From positions 4,675,501-4,739,500 of the forward strand of contig NZ_CP020028.1 of NCBI RefSeq assembly GCF_002240415.1: DNA of 64,000 nucleotides, given 5' to 3'. Positions 52,731 to 61,679 of the stretch are shown one piece after another. This DNA is from Paenibacillus kribbensis (GTDB lineage: Bacteria; Bacillota; Bacilli; Paenibacillales; Paenibacillaceae). Below the pieces are notes generated by a model, which worked only from the letters and a program-made list of their open reading frames with translations, made no database searches and was not told the origin of the DNA. How positions within the stretch are numbered: the stretch's first letter is position 1; each line of letters opens with the position of its first letter. Both the position numbers and the translations under genes were made by a program.

Positions 52731-53561
52731 TCAGATCATCCAGTGCTGCCAATCCCGTTGAATATTTTCCTGCTCATCCAGCCATTCCAGCGTCCGGTCA
52801 ATCAGCTGTTGCCGCTCTTTACCTGAAGAGAAGGTGTGATCTCCCTGGAAAATAATCTCTTTATCACAGCGTCCCTCTGGACGCATCCAGAATACCTTCT
52901 GGAATAAAAAGGCATAGTCCACAGGAATAATATCATCCGAGGTTCCGTGAATAACGAGCACATCCCCGTTAAATTTGACAGCCTCCTGAAACGGCTGGAA
53001 CTGGGCTAACGACTCAAAATAAGCAGGTGTGAATTTGTAGTCCAAATAATCGGCCTGACCGTTTTTAACAGACTCGTCGTACACGCTTCGCTCCGTAATT
53101 TTGACGATGTCGTTGAACGGATAGCCGACAGCTGACCACAGGACCAGGTTTTGTACTCTCTTGTCCCGTACAGCTGTGAGAAGGGCGACTGCGCCCCCCA
53201 GACTGTGACCGATCAGCGTTACCTTGGTCGGGTCGATGTCCGCGCAATTCACAGCATAATCCAGCACGGTACGTGTCTGATTAATCATCGACTCCAGCCC
53301 TTGCTTGCCATAATCGCCTGTGCTTTCCCCACAACCGGCAAAATCAAAGCGCAGGACAAAATATCCCCCTGCTGCAAGCTCACGTGCAGTCTTTACAAAT
53401 AACCGATCTACCCCGATACGATTGCCTACAAATCCGTGGCATATCACGACGAGCGGCACCCGTCTCTGACGGTCTCCCTCACCCGGATTATTCGGATAAT
53501 GAATCGTAGCAGCCAGCTCCTCATTTTCAAAGCGAATTCCAATTTGCCGTTCCATCATCAT
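52731..53561 (-). CDS. alpha/beta hydrolase (esterase-like)
   Basis: A 276-residue alpha/beta-hydrolase. The oxyanion region is VVICHGFVGNRIGVDRLFVK, the nucleophile elbow TLIGHSLGGAVALL (Ser in GHSLGG), the acid in LVIHGTSDDIIPVD, and the histidine in FQGDHTFSSGKER. All triad elements are present. The family covers feruloyl-esterase-like and lipid esterases. Three consecutive ATG codons follow AGGGGG; I chose the first (53561). Confidence 0.85.
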   Translation of the reverse strand: MMMERQIGIRFENEELAATIHYPNNPGEGDRQRRVPLVVICHGFVGNRIGVDRLFVKTARELAAGGYFVLRFDFAGCGESTGDYGKQGLESMINQTRTVLDYAVNCADIDPTKVTLIGHSLGGAVALLTAVRDKRVQNLVLWSAVGYPFNDIVKITERSVYDESVKNGQADYLDYKFTPAYFESLAQFQPFQEAVKFNGDVLVIHGTSDDIIPVDYAFLFQKVFWMRPEGRCDKEIIFQGDHTFSSGKERQQLIDRTLEWLDEQENIQRDWQHWMI

Positions 53562-53806
53562 TTTCCCCCTGAATAATTTAAACGTATATTGTAACACGGA
53601 TACTCAGCAAAATACCCATTTACTTTAATTCCGATAAGTTTAATAAGTTTTATAGTAAAGTCAGTCTATCATCGCCCTGCTTCCTTGTCAACCTGTCATC
53701 CACATCGATAAAAATGTAAACAAATGGCGCTCCCCATACGATGCCGGAGAACGCCATACTACATGCTAGGTAGGGTGAATCCCCCATCATTAGACGTGGA
53801 AGATTC

Positions 53807-54106
53807 CTATTCGTAGCTGTTCCTGAACATCTGGTGGGTTTCCACTCGTCCCTCCCACTCCAGTTTATAAGAGGCACCGCTATTATGATCCTCATGCCAT
53901 AAGCTGCGGTAGCTCTCCTCACCCAGTTCCCCTGCAAATTCTGTATCCTGAGCCACTTCAGTATCGTCCAGTATACGGTATGTTGGAGCTGCTCCTTGAA
54001 TGCTCCGGTGACTCACGCTAGCAGGCGAGGATACCCTGCTGTTCCCGTTCGGAGCGCCTGCCAGTCGTTTTTGGACTGAATAATCTGCCTGATTCTCCAG
54101 CTTCAT
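53807..54106 (-). CDS. hypothetical protein, 99 aa
   Basis: A small polar protein (MKLENQADYSVQKRLAGAPN at the start) with an acidic middle (DDTEVAQDTEFAGELGEE) and YKLEWEGRVETHQM at the end. GAGAGGATG lies upstream of the ATG at 54106. No motifs, signal peptide or membrane segment. It is of the size of small Paenibacillus-specific proteins and I do not recognise it. Confidence 0.45.
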   Translation of the reverse strand: MKLENQADYSVQKRLAGAPNGNSRVSSPASVSHRSIQGAAPTYRILDDTEVAQDTEFAGELGEESYRSLWHEDHNSGASYKLEWEGRVETHQMFRNSYE

Positions 54107-54301
54107 GATGCTACATCCTCTCAACGTTTATATTCAGGTTGCTCCATGTGCTCACCCTTTATCCAGTTTGAGGAGAATGCAGCGCTAATATACATTCTGC
54201 CGATAAAGCCTTTTGCCATCTGGCGCTTCCTCACGTATACTGTTTTTGTTGCAAAATACCGGTTCCATCAGCGGGATACGCTCGCGAAGCAGGAGGAAGA
54301 A

Positions 54302-54733
54302 ATGAATAAAGCAAAATATTATACGCTTATTGCATGGATTGCCTTGTCCATGTTTTTTTTGACACAGGCGATGATTGGAGGGTTTATCGCATTTACAGGC
54401 GGAGATATTACTCCCTTTGAAAAAGTTAACCTGTCGACCCTCATCATTATCGCTGCAGGAGCGATTCTACTGGTTGAAGCACTGATGAATTTTATGGACC
54501 GTTCTGGAGAAGACGAGGAGACGCAACAGCCAGACCATGTACCAGTGAAGCCCCAGTTGAATTTCAAATCCATCTTGATGTATATTGTGCTGGTTGTCGT
54601 GATTCTCGTCTCCGGCTTGGCATTGCGCAGTATACTGCCTGTGTTCAGGATTTCACCTTGGGTAAATCTGATTCTCGCCGCCGTCGGCTTCATCGGACTC
54701 AAACCAATTTTTCTGCGTAAAAAGCGTTCTTAA
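54302..54733 (+). CDS. membrane protein of unknown function, 143 aa
   Basis: A 143-residue protein with four predicted membrane helices (about 5-28, 42-62, 88-106 and 112-132) and a polar, acidic loop between helices 2 and 3 (GEDEETQQPDHVP). It ends in a basic FLRKKRS tail. The ATG at 54302 is preceded by AGGAGG; the longer frame from 54146 is not supported by a ribosome site. Family not recognised. Confidence 0.6.
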   Translation: MNKAKYYTLIAWIALSMFFLTQAMIGGFIAFTGGDITPFEKVNLSTLIIIAAGAILLVEALMNFMDRSGEDEETQQPDHVPVKPQLNFKSILMYIVLVVVILVSGLALRSILPVFRISPWVNLILAAVGFIGLKPIFLRKKRS

Positions 54734-54738
54734 TTCAC

Positions 54739-54789
54739 AAAAAATCCGTATTCCCGCCTGCAAGAAGATGCATGTGGAAATACGGATTG
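54739..54789. terminator. bidirectional terminator between the membrane protein and siderophore binding protein genes
   Basis: AATCCGTATTCC pairs with GGAAATACGGATT (one mismatch); A- and T-rich flanks serve both convergent genes. Confidence 0.7.
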
Positions 54790-54803
54790 ATGTATTCTAA
54801 AGC

Positions 54804-55769
54804 TTATTTGGAAAATAGCTGCTCTGCATTATCCAGAGCGATTTTGTGCCCCATTGCGGAATAGTCCAGCCAAGGCTGTCCCTCCAGCATATAGACATGA
54901 CCCTGCTTAACCGCCTTGAGTCCTTGCCATACCGCGTTTCCTTCCAGTTGCTTGTATACCTTTTGCGCATCAGCGCCTTTACTGATAATGACAAGGATCG
55001 CATCAGCATCATAATCAGGCAAAACTTCCTGGGACACGACCTGGTAGGCCTTGTTGATTTTTTCTACACCCTTGGCTGGCTTCAAGCCCAAGTCCTGATA
55101 TAGCAGCGGTCCTACCGGACGCTTCATGCCCATGACACGAACTTCCTTCGCCGTCACACGTATAGCCATAACTGTTCCATCTCCGATTTTGGAGTGGATC
55201 AGCTTTTTAACCCGTTCCTTTTGTGCCTCATAATCTTTCAGAAAAGCGTCCGCCTCTGCCTCACGGTTAACCATGACGGCGATTTTTTTCAGTTGGTCCT
55301 TCCAAGTGCCTTCATCCAGATCAAAAACCTCGGTCGGCGCGATTTTTTCAAACTTGGCTACATCGGTGCCTGAATATTTTTTGTCGAGAAAAATATGATC
55401 AGGCTGAAGCTCCAGCACCGCTTCCATATCCGGGTCTGTGACAACACCCAGCTTGCGGGTATTTTGGAGACGGTCCTTTACATGGGGCAGAAAATCCTTC
55501 ACATCTCCGCCTACGACCGAACCGGCCGGAGTAATGCCCAGTGCCAGCAGGTTGTTCGTCAAATGGATAGACATCGAAGCAATCCGCGAATCGGCGTTAA
55601 TGGTTGTCTTGCCGCTGTCGGCTGCTTTACTATCTGTAGCTTGGGATTCTGCAGCTTTGTTATTTGCTGCTTGTCCACAAGCGGACAGCATAATCATACA
55701 CAAAACAAGAAGCATTGCTGCCCATGAACGCTTAACATCCGAACCCTTAATTCCATATTTTTTCATCAT
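54804..55769 (-). CDS. iron-siderophore ABC transporter binding lipoprotein
   Basis: A 321-residue lipoprotein: signal peptide with lipobox LSAC, an Ala/Asp/Ser-rich linker, then a FecB/FhuD-type binding fold. Visible parts are SIHLTNNLLALGITPAGSVV, LQPDHIFLDKKYSG, and the C-terminal QGHVYMLEGQPWLDYSAMGH. It captures ferric siderophore outside the membrane and passes it to the two FecCD permeases encoded upstream. No ATPase gene lies here; a FhuC-type ATPase elsewhere probably serves it. Confidence 0.9.
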   Translation of the reverse strand: MMKKYGIKGSDVKRSWAAMLLVLCMIMLSACGQAANNKAAESQATDSKAADSGKTTINADSRIASMSIHLTNNLLALGITPAGSVVGGDVKDFLPHVKDRLQNTRKLGVVTDPDMEAVLELQPDHIFLDKKYSGTDVAKFEKIAPTEVFDLDEGTWKDQLKKIAVMVNREAEADAFLKDYEAQKERVKKLIHSKIGDGTVMAIRVTAKEVRVMGMKRPVGPLLYQDLGLKPAKGVEKINKAYQVVSQEVLPDYDADAILVIISKGADAQKVYKQLEGNAVWQGLKAVKQGHVYMLEGQPWLDYSAMGHKIALDNAEQLFSK

Positions 55770-55878
55770 TATTCTCTCCTATGCCCTTAGAAGCCTCATA
55801 TCCATGATCCATGTACAAAGCTTCTGCTTATTGATATTTCAATAATTTATAACACTCAATTCGTATGTAGTCCTTCTG

Positions 55879-56904
55879 TCATTTGGTTCGGGACAGCAGG
55901 AACAAGAAATACGGTGCCCCTACCACCGCAACCACCACCCCTGCGGGAATCGCGTTCGGCTGAAACAACGAGCGTCCAATCGTGTCGGATACGACCAGTA
56001 TGACAACCCCGACAAAACAGGCCACGGGCAGCAAATGCTGGTACATCGGTCCGACCAGACGACGAGCCAGATGGGGTGCGATCAGCCCGATAAAACCGAT
56101 GCCTCCGGCCATAGACACGCTGGCACTGGATAAAGCTACGGCTGCACCCAGCAGCAGCAGGCGCTGACGCTTCACATTCGTGCCAATACCGGCTGCTGTC
56201 TCGTCGCCCAGTGACAGGTTATTCAGGCTGCGTGTCTGTGACAGAACGTAGGGCAACACAATGATGATCCACGGCAGCAAAGCCGCTGCATGCACCCAGT
56301 CCCGGCCCCATACGCTGCCAGCCAGCCAGCGTGCAGTAAATGCATACGTATCCTCATCCAGCCGCAGCGACCAATACAGCGTTATTGCGCTGAGGCCCGA
56401 GGCTACACCGATGCCGGACAAAATCAGACGCACAGGCACGATTCCCCGGCTGCGGTTATAGGACAACAGTACAATCAGCACTGCCGCAACGATCCCTCCT
56501 GTAAAGGTAAACAAGGGAATAAGCAATGCTGACGAGCCCTCCAGGTCGCGAAAGAAGCTGACGAACATTACCAGCCCGAGCGCAGCACCTGCGTGAAGAC
56601 CCAGTACTCCGGGGTCAGCGAGCGCGTTGCGTGACAAGCCTTGCATGACAGCTCCGGCCGCACCCAATCCCGCGCCAGCCAGCACGGTTACGACGATACG
56701 CGGCAGACGATATTCAAACAGGACCATCTGATCACGTCCACTGCCACCGCCAAACAGCGTATCCAGCACACGCAGCGGTGGAATGCGAATCGTTCCGGTG
56801 TTCAGACCCAACACAATAACAACAAAGCTGATCCCCGCCAATACCAAACAGACGAGCCAGGCCTTTGTTTTTCTTGCATCTCCCGTTCCTATAGAGCGAC
56901 TCAC
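55879..56904 (-). CDS. FecCD-type siderophore permease, second subunit
   Basis: A 341-residue permease with eight to ten membrane helices and the family markers RLPRIVVTVLAGAGLGAAGA, MQGLSRNALADPGVLGLHAG, LSLGDETAAGIG and GFIGLIAPHLARRLVG. The GTG start overlaps the stop of the first permease gene by one base (TAGTG). It forms a heterodimeric channel with that subunit. Confidence 0.92.
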   Translation of the reverse strand: MSRSIGTGDARKTKAWLVCLVLAGISFVVIVLGLNTGTIRIPPLRVLDTLFGGGSGRDQMVLFEYRLPRIVVTVLAGAGLGAAGAVMQGLSRNALADPGVLGLHAGAALGLVMFVSFFRDLEGSSALLIPLFTFTGGIVAAVLIVLLSYNRSRGIVPVRLILSGIGVASGLSAITLYWSLRLDEDTYAFTARWLAGSVWGRDWVHAAALLPWIIIVLPYVLSQTRSLNNLSLGDETAAGIGTNVKRQRLLLLGAAVALSSASVSMAGGIGFIGLIAPHLARRLVGPMYQHLLPVACFVGVVILVVSDTIGRSLFQPNAIPAGVVVAVVGAPYFLFLLSRTK

Positions 56905-57989
56905 TACAAATCCCTCCTTTCCTTACGGGCGAGAAAGAGGAAAAAGGGTACTCCGATAAAAGACACCATAATTCCAATGGCCAGCTCCTCCGGCGGATTT
57001 GCCATTCTCGCCCCCAAATCAGCCAGCACCAGCAGTACAGCTCCCAATAGTGCAGACAACGGAACAATCTGGCGATAATCCACGCCGATCAACTTGCGGG
57101 CGATATGCGGAATGACCAGCCCTACGAAGCTGATGGCCCCGGCGGCCGACACAGATAGCCCAGCCAGCACCACCACGGTAAGCAGGCCAAGCAACCGGAT
57201 ACGCTTGAGATTTATTCCCAAGTTCAACGCCACCTCATCGCCCATTGAAATCAGCGAAATAGAGCGCGCCAGCCCCATCGACCAAACAATTACAATCAGC
57301 AAAATCGGCGCAAGGATCTCAAGCTGCGACCATTTGATTCCGGCAACACCGCCCGCATACCAAAAGGCCAAATCCTGACTCAGATCAAAATAAATCGCGA
57401 TCCCCGAAGTCATAGAACCTAGCAGGGCAGCCGTCACAGCCCCGGACACCGTCAGTCTCATTGGCGTCAATCCCCCCGGCGCGGAGGCTCCGAGGCCGAA
57501 TACAAGCAAGGTACTCATCAGCGCACCGAGGAACGACAATACGATTAACGTGCCATAAGGCAGATTGGGGAAAAAGGCAAAGCTCACAGCGACTACAAAC
57601 ATCGCTCCTGCGTTGATGCCTAGCACACCTGTATCTCCCAGCGGATTGCGTGTAATGCCCTGAATCAGAGAGCCTGCCACCGCCAGCGCGGCTCCAATGA
57701 CGGCTGCACCGAGCACACGCGGCAATCTCAGCTCATGAATGATCTGATGTGTCATTAGCGAACGATCATAATGGAACACTGCCGCCCACACAGTACTTAG
57801 AGTCAAATCCTTGGCTCCAAGAGAAATAGCGGCAAACATGGACAAGGCCAGCAATACAGCAGAAGCTATGAACAACAATATCTGCCGAATCCTGCCTGCC
57901 CGGAGCATCGGACGAGTTAATGAGGATGCATCGGAAGCTGTGCCCTCTGACGAAACTGCATGTTCGTCCGTTCTGCCTTTTAACCGCAT
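56904..57989 (-). CDS. FecCD-type siderophore permease, first subunit
   Basis: A 361-residue permease with the same landmarks: RLPRVLGAAVIGAALAVAGS, GITRNPLGDTGVLGINAGAM, ISMGDEVALNLGINLKR and ISFVGLVIPHIARKLIG. I chose the ATG at 57989, 11 nt after GGAGGGAG; an upstream TTG at 58034 would lie almost on the Fur box and is unlikely. First gene of the iron-uptake operon. Confidence 0.92.
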   Translation of the reverse strand: MRLKGRTDEHAVSSEGTASDASSLTRPMLRAGRIRQILLFIASAVLLALSMFAAISLGAKDLTLSTVWAAVFHYDRSLMTHQIIHELRLPRVLGAAVIGAALAVAGSLIQGITRNPLGDTGVLGINAGAMFVVAVSFAFFPNLPYGTLIVLSFLGALMSTLLVFGLGASAPGGLTPMRLTVSGAVTAALLGSMTSGIAIYFDLSQDLAFWYAGGVAGIKWSQLEILAPILLIVIVWSMGLARSISLISMGDEVALNLGINLKRIRLLGLLTVVVLAGLSVSAAGAISFVGLVIPHIARKLIGVDYRQIVPLSALLGAVLLVLADLGARMANPPEELAIGIMVSFIGVPFFLFLARKERRDL

Positions 57990-58038
57990 TCGTGAGGTCA
58001 CTCCCTCCATACCCGAAAATAACCATAAATCCAAATTC

Positions 58039-58057
58039 GATAATGATAATTATTATC
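58039..58057 (-). promoter_or_regulatory. Fur box of the siderophore uptake operon
   Basis: GATAATGATAATTATTATC, a near-perfect 19-bp Fur box about 50 bp upstream of the first permease start. It indicates iron repression of the permease and binding-protein operon. Confidence 0.9.
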
Positions 58058-58098
58058 AGCTTGATTCATAATAGCATGTTTTTGTTACATTGCAAGCC

Positions 58099-58131
58099 AA
58101 AAACTGCTCCCTATACGAAGGAGCAGTTTTT
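58099..58131. terminator. terminator downstream of abnA
   Basis: AAACTGCTCC and GGAGCAGTTT form a perfect 10-bp stem with TTTTT and AAAA flanks. It terminates leftward abnA transcription before the Fur-regulated operon. Confidence 0.8.
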
Positions 58132-58182
58132 GGCATACATCTATAAGAGCTGGCTATGTGGATGACTTCAAGCTGCCCGCTT

Positions 58183-59157
58183 TTAGTACGTAGGCCAGCC
58201 TGCCGAATCCCATTTCAAATCACTGATGAGAAGCTTTGGATTTCCGTTGTCGGTAGCATCATAAGCATGACGCGCTATGACACTATTATTATAGATGGAT
58301 TGGCCGCCCGGTCCCCTCCAGCGGTCATTTCCGGCATCCAACACGGTTCCGCCGCCATCCATCAGGTTTTTACCGCTCTTGTCCACATATGGACCAGTGA
58401 TATTCTTGGAGCGGCCGTAAATGATTTTGTAATTGCTGTCTACGCCTTTGCAGCAGTTATCAATGGAAGCAAACAGATAGTAATAGCCATTGCGGTATGT
58501 GACATGCGGCGCTTCCAAACCACCGGCAGTCCGCTTGGCAATAGAATAAATCTGGCCCGTAGGTTTCATTGTATTTTTGTCCAGACGAGTAATTTTCAAG
58601 CCTGAATTCCATGAGCCGAACGAAAGCCACGGGTTACCGGAAGCGTCAATCACGAGATTCGGGTCAATGGCGTTATAATCGTTAGAATCCGTCGTACGCA
58701 GCACCAGTCCATCATCTCGCCAACTTCCCGCACCAATGCTTGTTGCAGAGGTTAGTCCAATAGCCGAGGTGCGGGAGCCGAAGGTAGAAATGGAATAGTA
58801 CACCCATACTCGGCCGTTGTACTTTTGAGCATCCGGTGCCCAGACATCATTCGGGGTTTGTTTAGGCACATACGTCTTCCACCATGATAGCGGTGAGAGG
58901 AATATTTGCGGCAGTCTGTAAAAATTGCGTCCGTCATCCGATCTTTGAACCTGTATCCCCTGCCCTGTGGAGAAAATATACCATGCATTGCCTTCCTTCG
59001 TGATGGACGGATCATGTACCGCCACATCGCCGGTTAACGGCCAATGCTCCGCTGACGCGAACGGCATCACGGACAGCAATAATGCAGCCGAGGTTACGGC
59101 GGCAAACGCCGTTCGGGCCAATTTACCCTGCACTGATTTTTTCCAGGATTTCAACAC
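58183..59157 (-). CDS. abnA: secreted endo-1,5-alpha-L-arabinanase (GH43)
   Basis: A 324-residue exported glycoside hydrolase family 43 enzyme that cuts the alpha-1,5-arabinan backbone. Signal peptide KSWKKSVQGKLARTAFAAVT through FASAEHWPL; five-bladed propeller with the catalytic Asp in VAVHDPSITKEG, the second Asp in NAIDPNLVIDASG and the Glu in GGLEAPHVTYRNG. The GTG at 59157 lies 8 nt after GGAGGTG; longer frames lack a ribosome site. A cre-like site upstream suggests catabolite repression. Confidence 0.9.
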   Translation of the reverse strand: MLKSWKKSVQGKLARTAFAAVTSAALLLSVMPFASAEHWPLTGDVAVHDPSITKEGNAWYIFSTGQGIQVQRSDDGRNFYRLPQIFLSPLSWWKTYVPKQTPNDVWAPDAQKYNGRVWVYYSISTFGSRTSAIGLTSATSIGAGSWRDDGLVLRTTDSNDYNAIDPNLVIDASGNPWLSFGSWNSGLKITRLDKNTMKPTGQIYSIAKRTAGGLEAPHVTYRNGYYYLFASIDNCCKGVDSNYKIIYGRSKNITGPYVDKSGKNLMDGGGTVLDAGNDRWRGPGGQSIYNNSVIARHAYDATDNGNPKLLISDLKWDSAGWPTY

Positions 59158-59268
59158 TCTTACGCACCTCCGAATTTGTTTTATATACTGTGAATCAGGC
59201 GAAACATATATTACGTTAGTGTTTATACTTAGGAAGTTACACATATATTAACCTATCAACTTCAACTT

Positions 59269-59282
59269 TGTAAACGCTTTAT
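59269..59282. promoter_or_regulatory. CcpA cre-like site upstream of abnA
   Basis: TGTAAACGCTTTAT fits the catabolite-response consensus (TGWAARCGYTWNCW) with one mismatch. It lies about 110 bp upstream of the arabinanase start. Confidence 0.65.
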
Positions 59283-59330
59283 TTCAAATAAAAAGAAATT
59301 CATACCCTACGCATAACGTTAACAATACGA

Positions 59331-59364
59331 AAAAGGAGCCCGCAGGCTCCTAGGCTCCTTTTTA
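59331..59364. terminator. terminator of ilvA
   Basis: AAAAAGGAGCC...GGCTCCTTTTT forms a long stem with an inner GGAGCC/GGCTCC alternative pairing. It lies 12 nt after the ilvA stop on the leftward strand and works in both directions. Confidence 0.8.
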
Positions 59365-59375
59365 GATCATCCTTA

Positions 59376-60662
59376 TTAAATCAGCATATTAAACAGATTC
59401 TCGTTTTTGTTCAGTTCCGTATAATTGAGCCCCTTGCGGTTCATTCGTTCAATCAAAGGAAGATAGTCTTCCTGATGAAGCAGCTCAATGCCGACTAGCG
59501 CCGGACCGTTTTCCTTGTCGTTCTTTTTCGTATACTCAAACCTTGTGATATCGTCGTCCGGTCCAAGCACATCCTGTAGGAACTCACGCAACGCCCCGGC
59601 CCTTTGCGGGAAATTCACCATAAAATAATGCTTTAGTCCTTCGTAAATCAGGGACCGCTCCTTAATCTCCTGCATCCGATCAATATCGTTGTTGCCACCA
59701 CTGACGATACAGACCACCGTTTTGCCTTGAATCTGCTCACGATACAGATCAAGTGCCGCTACAGGCAGTGAGCCCGCAGGTTCCACTACAATCGCATTTT
59801 CATTATATAGCTCAAGAATGGCGGTGCATGCCTTGCCTTCCGGGACCTTTACAATATCGTCCAGGGTATTTTTACAAATGTCATAAGTCAGCTGGCCAAC
59901 ACGCTTCACCGCAGCTCCGTCAACAAACTTGTCTATTTGGTCCAGCGTAACCACCTTCTGCAGACGCATCGCTTCCGTCATCGACGCCGCCCCAAGCGGC
60001 TCCACGCCAATCACCTTGGTGGACGGATTGACTGTTTTTACATACGTACCTACGCCTGCCGCCAAACCACCACCGCCAATTGTCACGAATACATAGTCCG
60101 CAGGGGTATCCAGGCTTTCCATTACTTCCATCGCAATCGTACCGTTGCCTGCGATAATTTTTGGCTGGTCAAACGGATGGATAAAGGTCATCTCCTGCTC
60201 ACTGCACACCTTCATGGCCTCGTCATAGGCGTCGTCAAACGTATCTCCGGTCAGAATGACCTCCACACTATTACCGCCAAAGCGGCGAACCTGCTTCACC
60301 TTCTGATTAGGCGTTGTGCTCGGCATGAATATTTTACCGTGGATGCCCAGCGCATTACATGAAAAGGCCACACCTTGCGCATGATTGCCCGCACTCGCAC
60401 ACACAATGCCCTTTTCCATTTGCTCGGGAGTCAGACTGCGAATCATGTTGTAGGCTCCGCGGATTTTAAAGGACCGTACAACCTGGAGATCCTCTCTTTT
60501 CAGATATACATTGCAGTTATATTTGGCCGACAGGACAGCATCCTTCTGTAAAGGTGTACGTACAATCACCTCACGCAGCATATGATGCGCCCGTACAATA
60601 TCCTCCATACCAACGGTTGACGCCGTGGCCGGGCCAGTTTTCTGGGTTTCTGTTGGTTCCAT
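59376..60662 (-). CDS. ilvA: threonine ammonia-lyase (biosynthetic threonine dehydratase)
   Basis: A 428-residue PLP enzyme that converts threonine to 2-oxobutyrate, the first step to isoleucine. The PLP-lysine motif is SFKIRGAYNM, the phosphate-binding loop is in TIGGGGLAAG, and a single C-terminal ACT-like regulatory domain (about 345-428, HYFMVNFPQRAGALREFLQD) gives feedback control. I chose the ATG at 60662 after GGAGA. It stands alone, without other ilv genes. Confidence 0.92.
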   Translation of the reverse strand: MEPTETQKTGPATASTVGMEDIVRAHHMLREVIVRTPLQKDAVLSAKYNCNVYLKREDLQVVRSFKIRGAYNMIRSLTPEQMEKGIVCASAGNHAQGVAFSCNALGIHGKIFMPSTTPNQKVKQVRRFGGNSVEVILTGDTFDDAYDEAMKVCSEQEMTFIHPFDQPKIIAGNGTIAMEVMESLDTPADYVFVTIGGGGLAAGVGTYVKTVNPSTKVIGVEPLGAASMTEAMRLQKVVTLDQIDKFVDGAAVKRVGQLTYDICKNTLDDIVKVPEGKACTAILELYNENAIVVEPAGSLPVAALDLYREQIQGKTVVCIVSGGNNDIDRMQEIKERSLIYEGLKHYFMVNFPQRAGALREFLQDVLGPDDDITRFEYTKKNDKENGPALVGIELLHQEDYLPLIERMNRKGLNYTELNKNENLFNMLI

Positions 60663-60759
60663 AGGTTCTCCACGCTCCGCCTGAATATTTCTGTATTGGG
60701 AATCTTTCAAACATCATACCACGTTTACCTACAGCTTGTGCAGGTCATAGACATGAAAA

Positions 60760-60774
60760 TGAGAATGAAAATCA
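60760..60774. promoter_or_regulatory. weak Fur-like site upstream of ilvA
   Basis: TGAGAATGAAAATCA matches the 7-1-7 Fur core (TGATAATNATTATCA) at 12 of 15 positions and lies about 100 bp upstream of ilvA. Three mismatches make it doubtful. Confidence 0.2.
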
Positions 60775-60784
60775 ATTATAATTC

Positions 60785-60810
60785 AAAAAAAGACCGGGCG
60801 ATGCCCGATC
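60785..60810 (-). terminator. terminator of the sugar ABC transporter operon
   Basis: On the leftward strand GATCGGGC and GCCCGGTC form a stem around ATC, followed by a run of seven T residues. It lies 26 nt after the last permease gene. Confidence 0.85.
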
Positions 60811-60836
60811 TGGTATTTTACCGCTTCGATTATCGA

Positions 60837-61676
60837 CTATCCTTTAACCCCGCCTGCCGTCATACCTTCAATGAAATAACGCTGGAAGAACAGGAACACG
60901 ACCAGAATCGGTAAAATAGCCAACACCGACCCGGCAATCAGCACATCATAATTGTTGCCATATGGCGTCAGCAGACTGGATAGACCAATCGGCAGTGTCA
61001 GCATGTCGTTGGTACGCAATACGATCATCGGCCACAGGAAGTTATTCCAGCTGTTCATCGCCTGTAAAATAGCCATCGCCGCAAACGCAGGCGCCATCAG
61101 AGGCATCATAATCCGCACGAAAATACCATACTCCGAACAACCGTCAACCCGTGCAGCATCCATAAAGTCCTTGGGCACTCCACTCAAATATTGACGGAAG
61201 AAAAAGATCGGGATCGGCGCAACGACGAAGGGCAGTATCACACCCCACACCGTGTTGATCAGCTTCATGCCAATCATCAGCTTGTAAAGCGGCAGCATGA
61301 TAATTTCAACCGGAATCATCATTACGACCAGCACCAGTGTAAAAATCACATTTTTCAATCTAAAACGGTACATCTCCAGACCGTAGCCCACCATCGCAGA
61401 CAATATCAGACACAGCACCGTAAACAAGACGGTAATCACAATGCTGTTCCAATACCATTGAAAATAATCCGTCGTCCCCTGAAAAATGAACGCATAGTTT
61501 TTCAAGGACATCATGCTCCACTCCAGCTTGAGATTCAAGCCATAGCGCAGCAGCTCCGTCGATGGCTTGAACGAGGCAAGCGTCACGGCAAATAACGGAA
61601 ACAGGGCAAACCCGGCAAACAGAATGAACAGGACAACGAGAAATGCGGATAACGGGCCTTTTTGTTTCTGAGCCAT
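60837..61676 (-). CDS. carbohydrate ABC transporter permease (MalG/AraQ type)
   Basis: A 279-residue permease with six membrane helices. The EAA loop is DFMDAARVDGCSEYGIFVRI, the MalG-type end is VFLFFQRYFIEGMTAGGVKG, and PVEIIMLPLYKLM lies in the middle. AGGAGGATT precedes the ATG. It pairs with the permease encoded 3 nt upstream. Confidence 0.92.
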   Translation of the reverse strand: MAQKQKGPLSAFLVVLFILFAGFALFPLFAVTLASFKPSTELLRYGLNLKLEWSMMSLKNYAFIFQGTTDYFQWYWNSIVITVLFTVLCLILSAMVGYGLEMYRFRLKNVIFTLVLVVMMIPVEIIMLPLYKLMIGMKLINTVWGVILPFVVAPIPIFFFRQYLSGVPKDFMDAARVDGCSEYGIFVRIMMPLMAPAFAAMAILQAMNSWNNFLWPMIVLRTNDMLTLPIGLSSLLTPYGNNYDVLIAGSVLAILPILVVFLFFQRYFIEGMTAGGVKG

Positions 61677-61679
61677 CGC

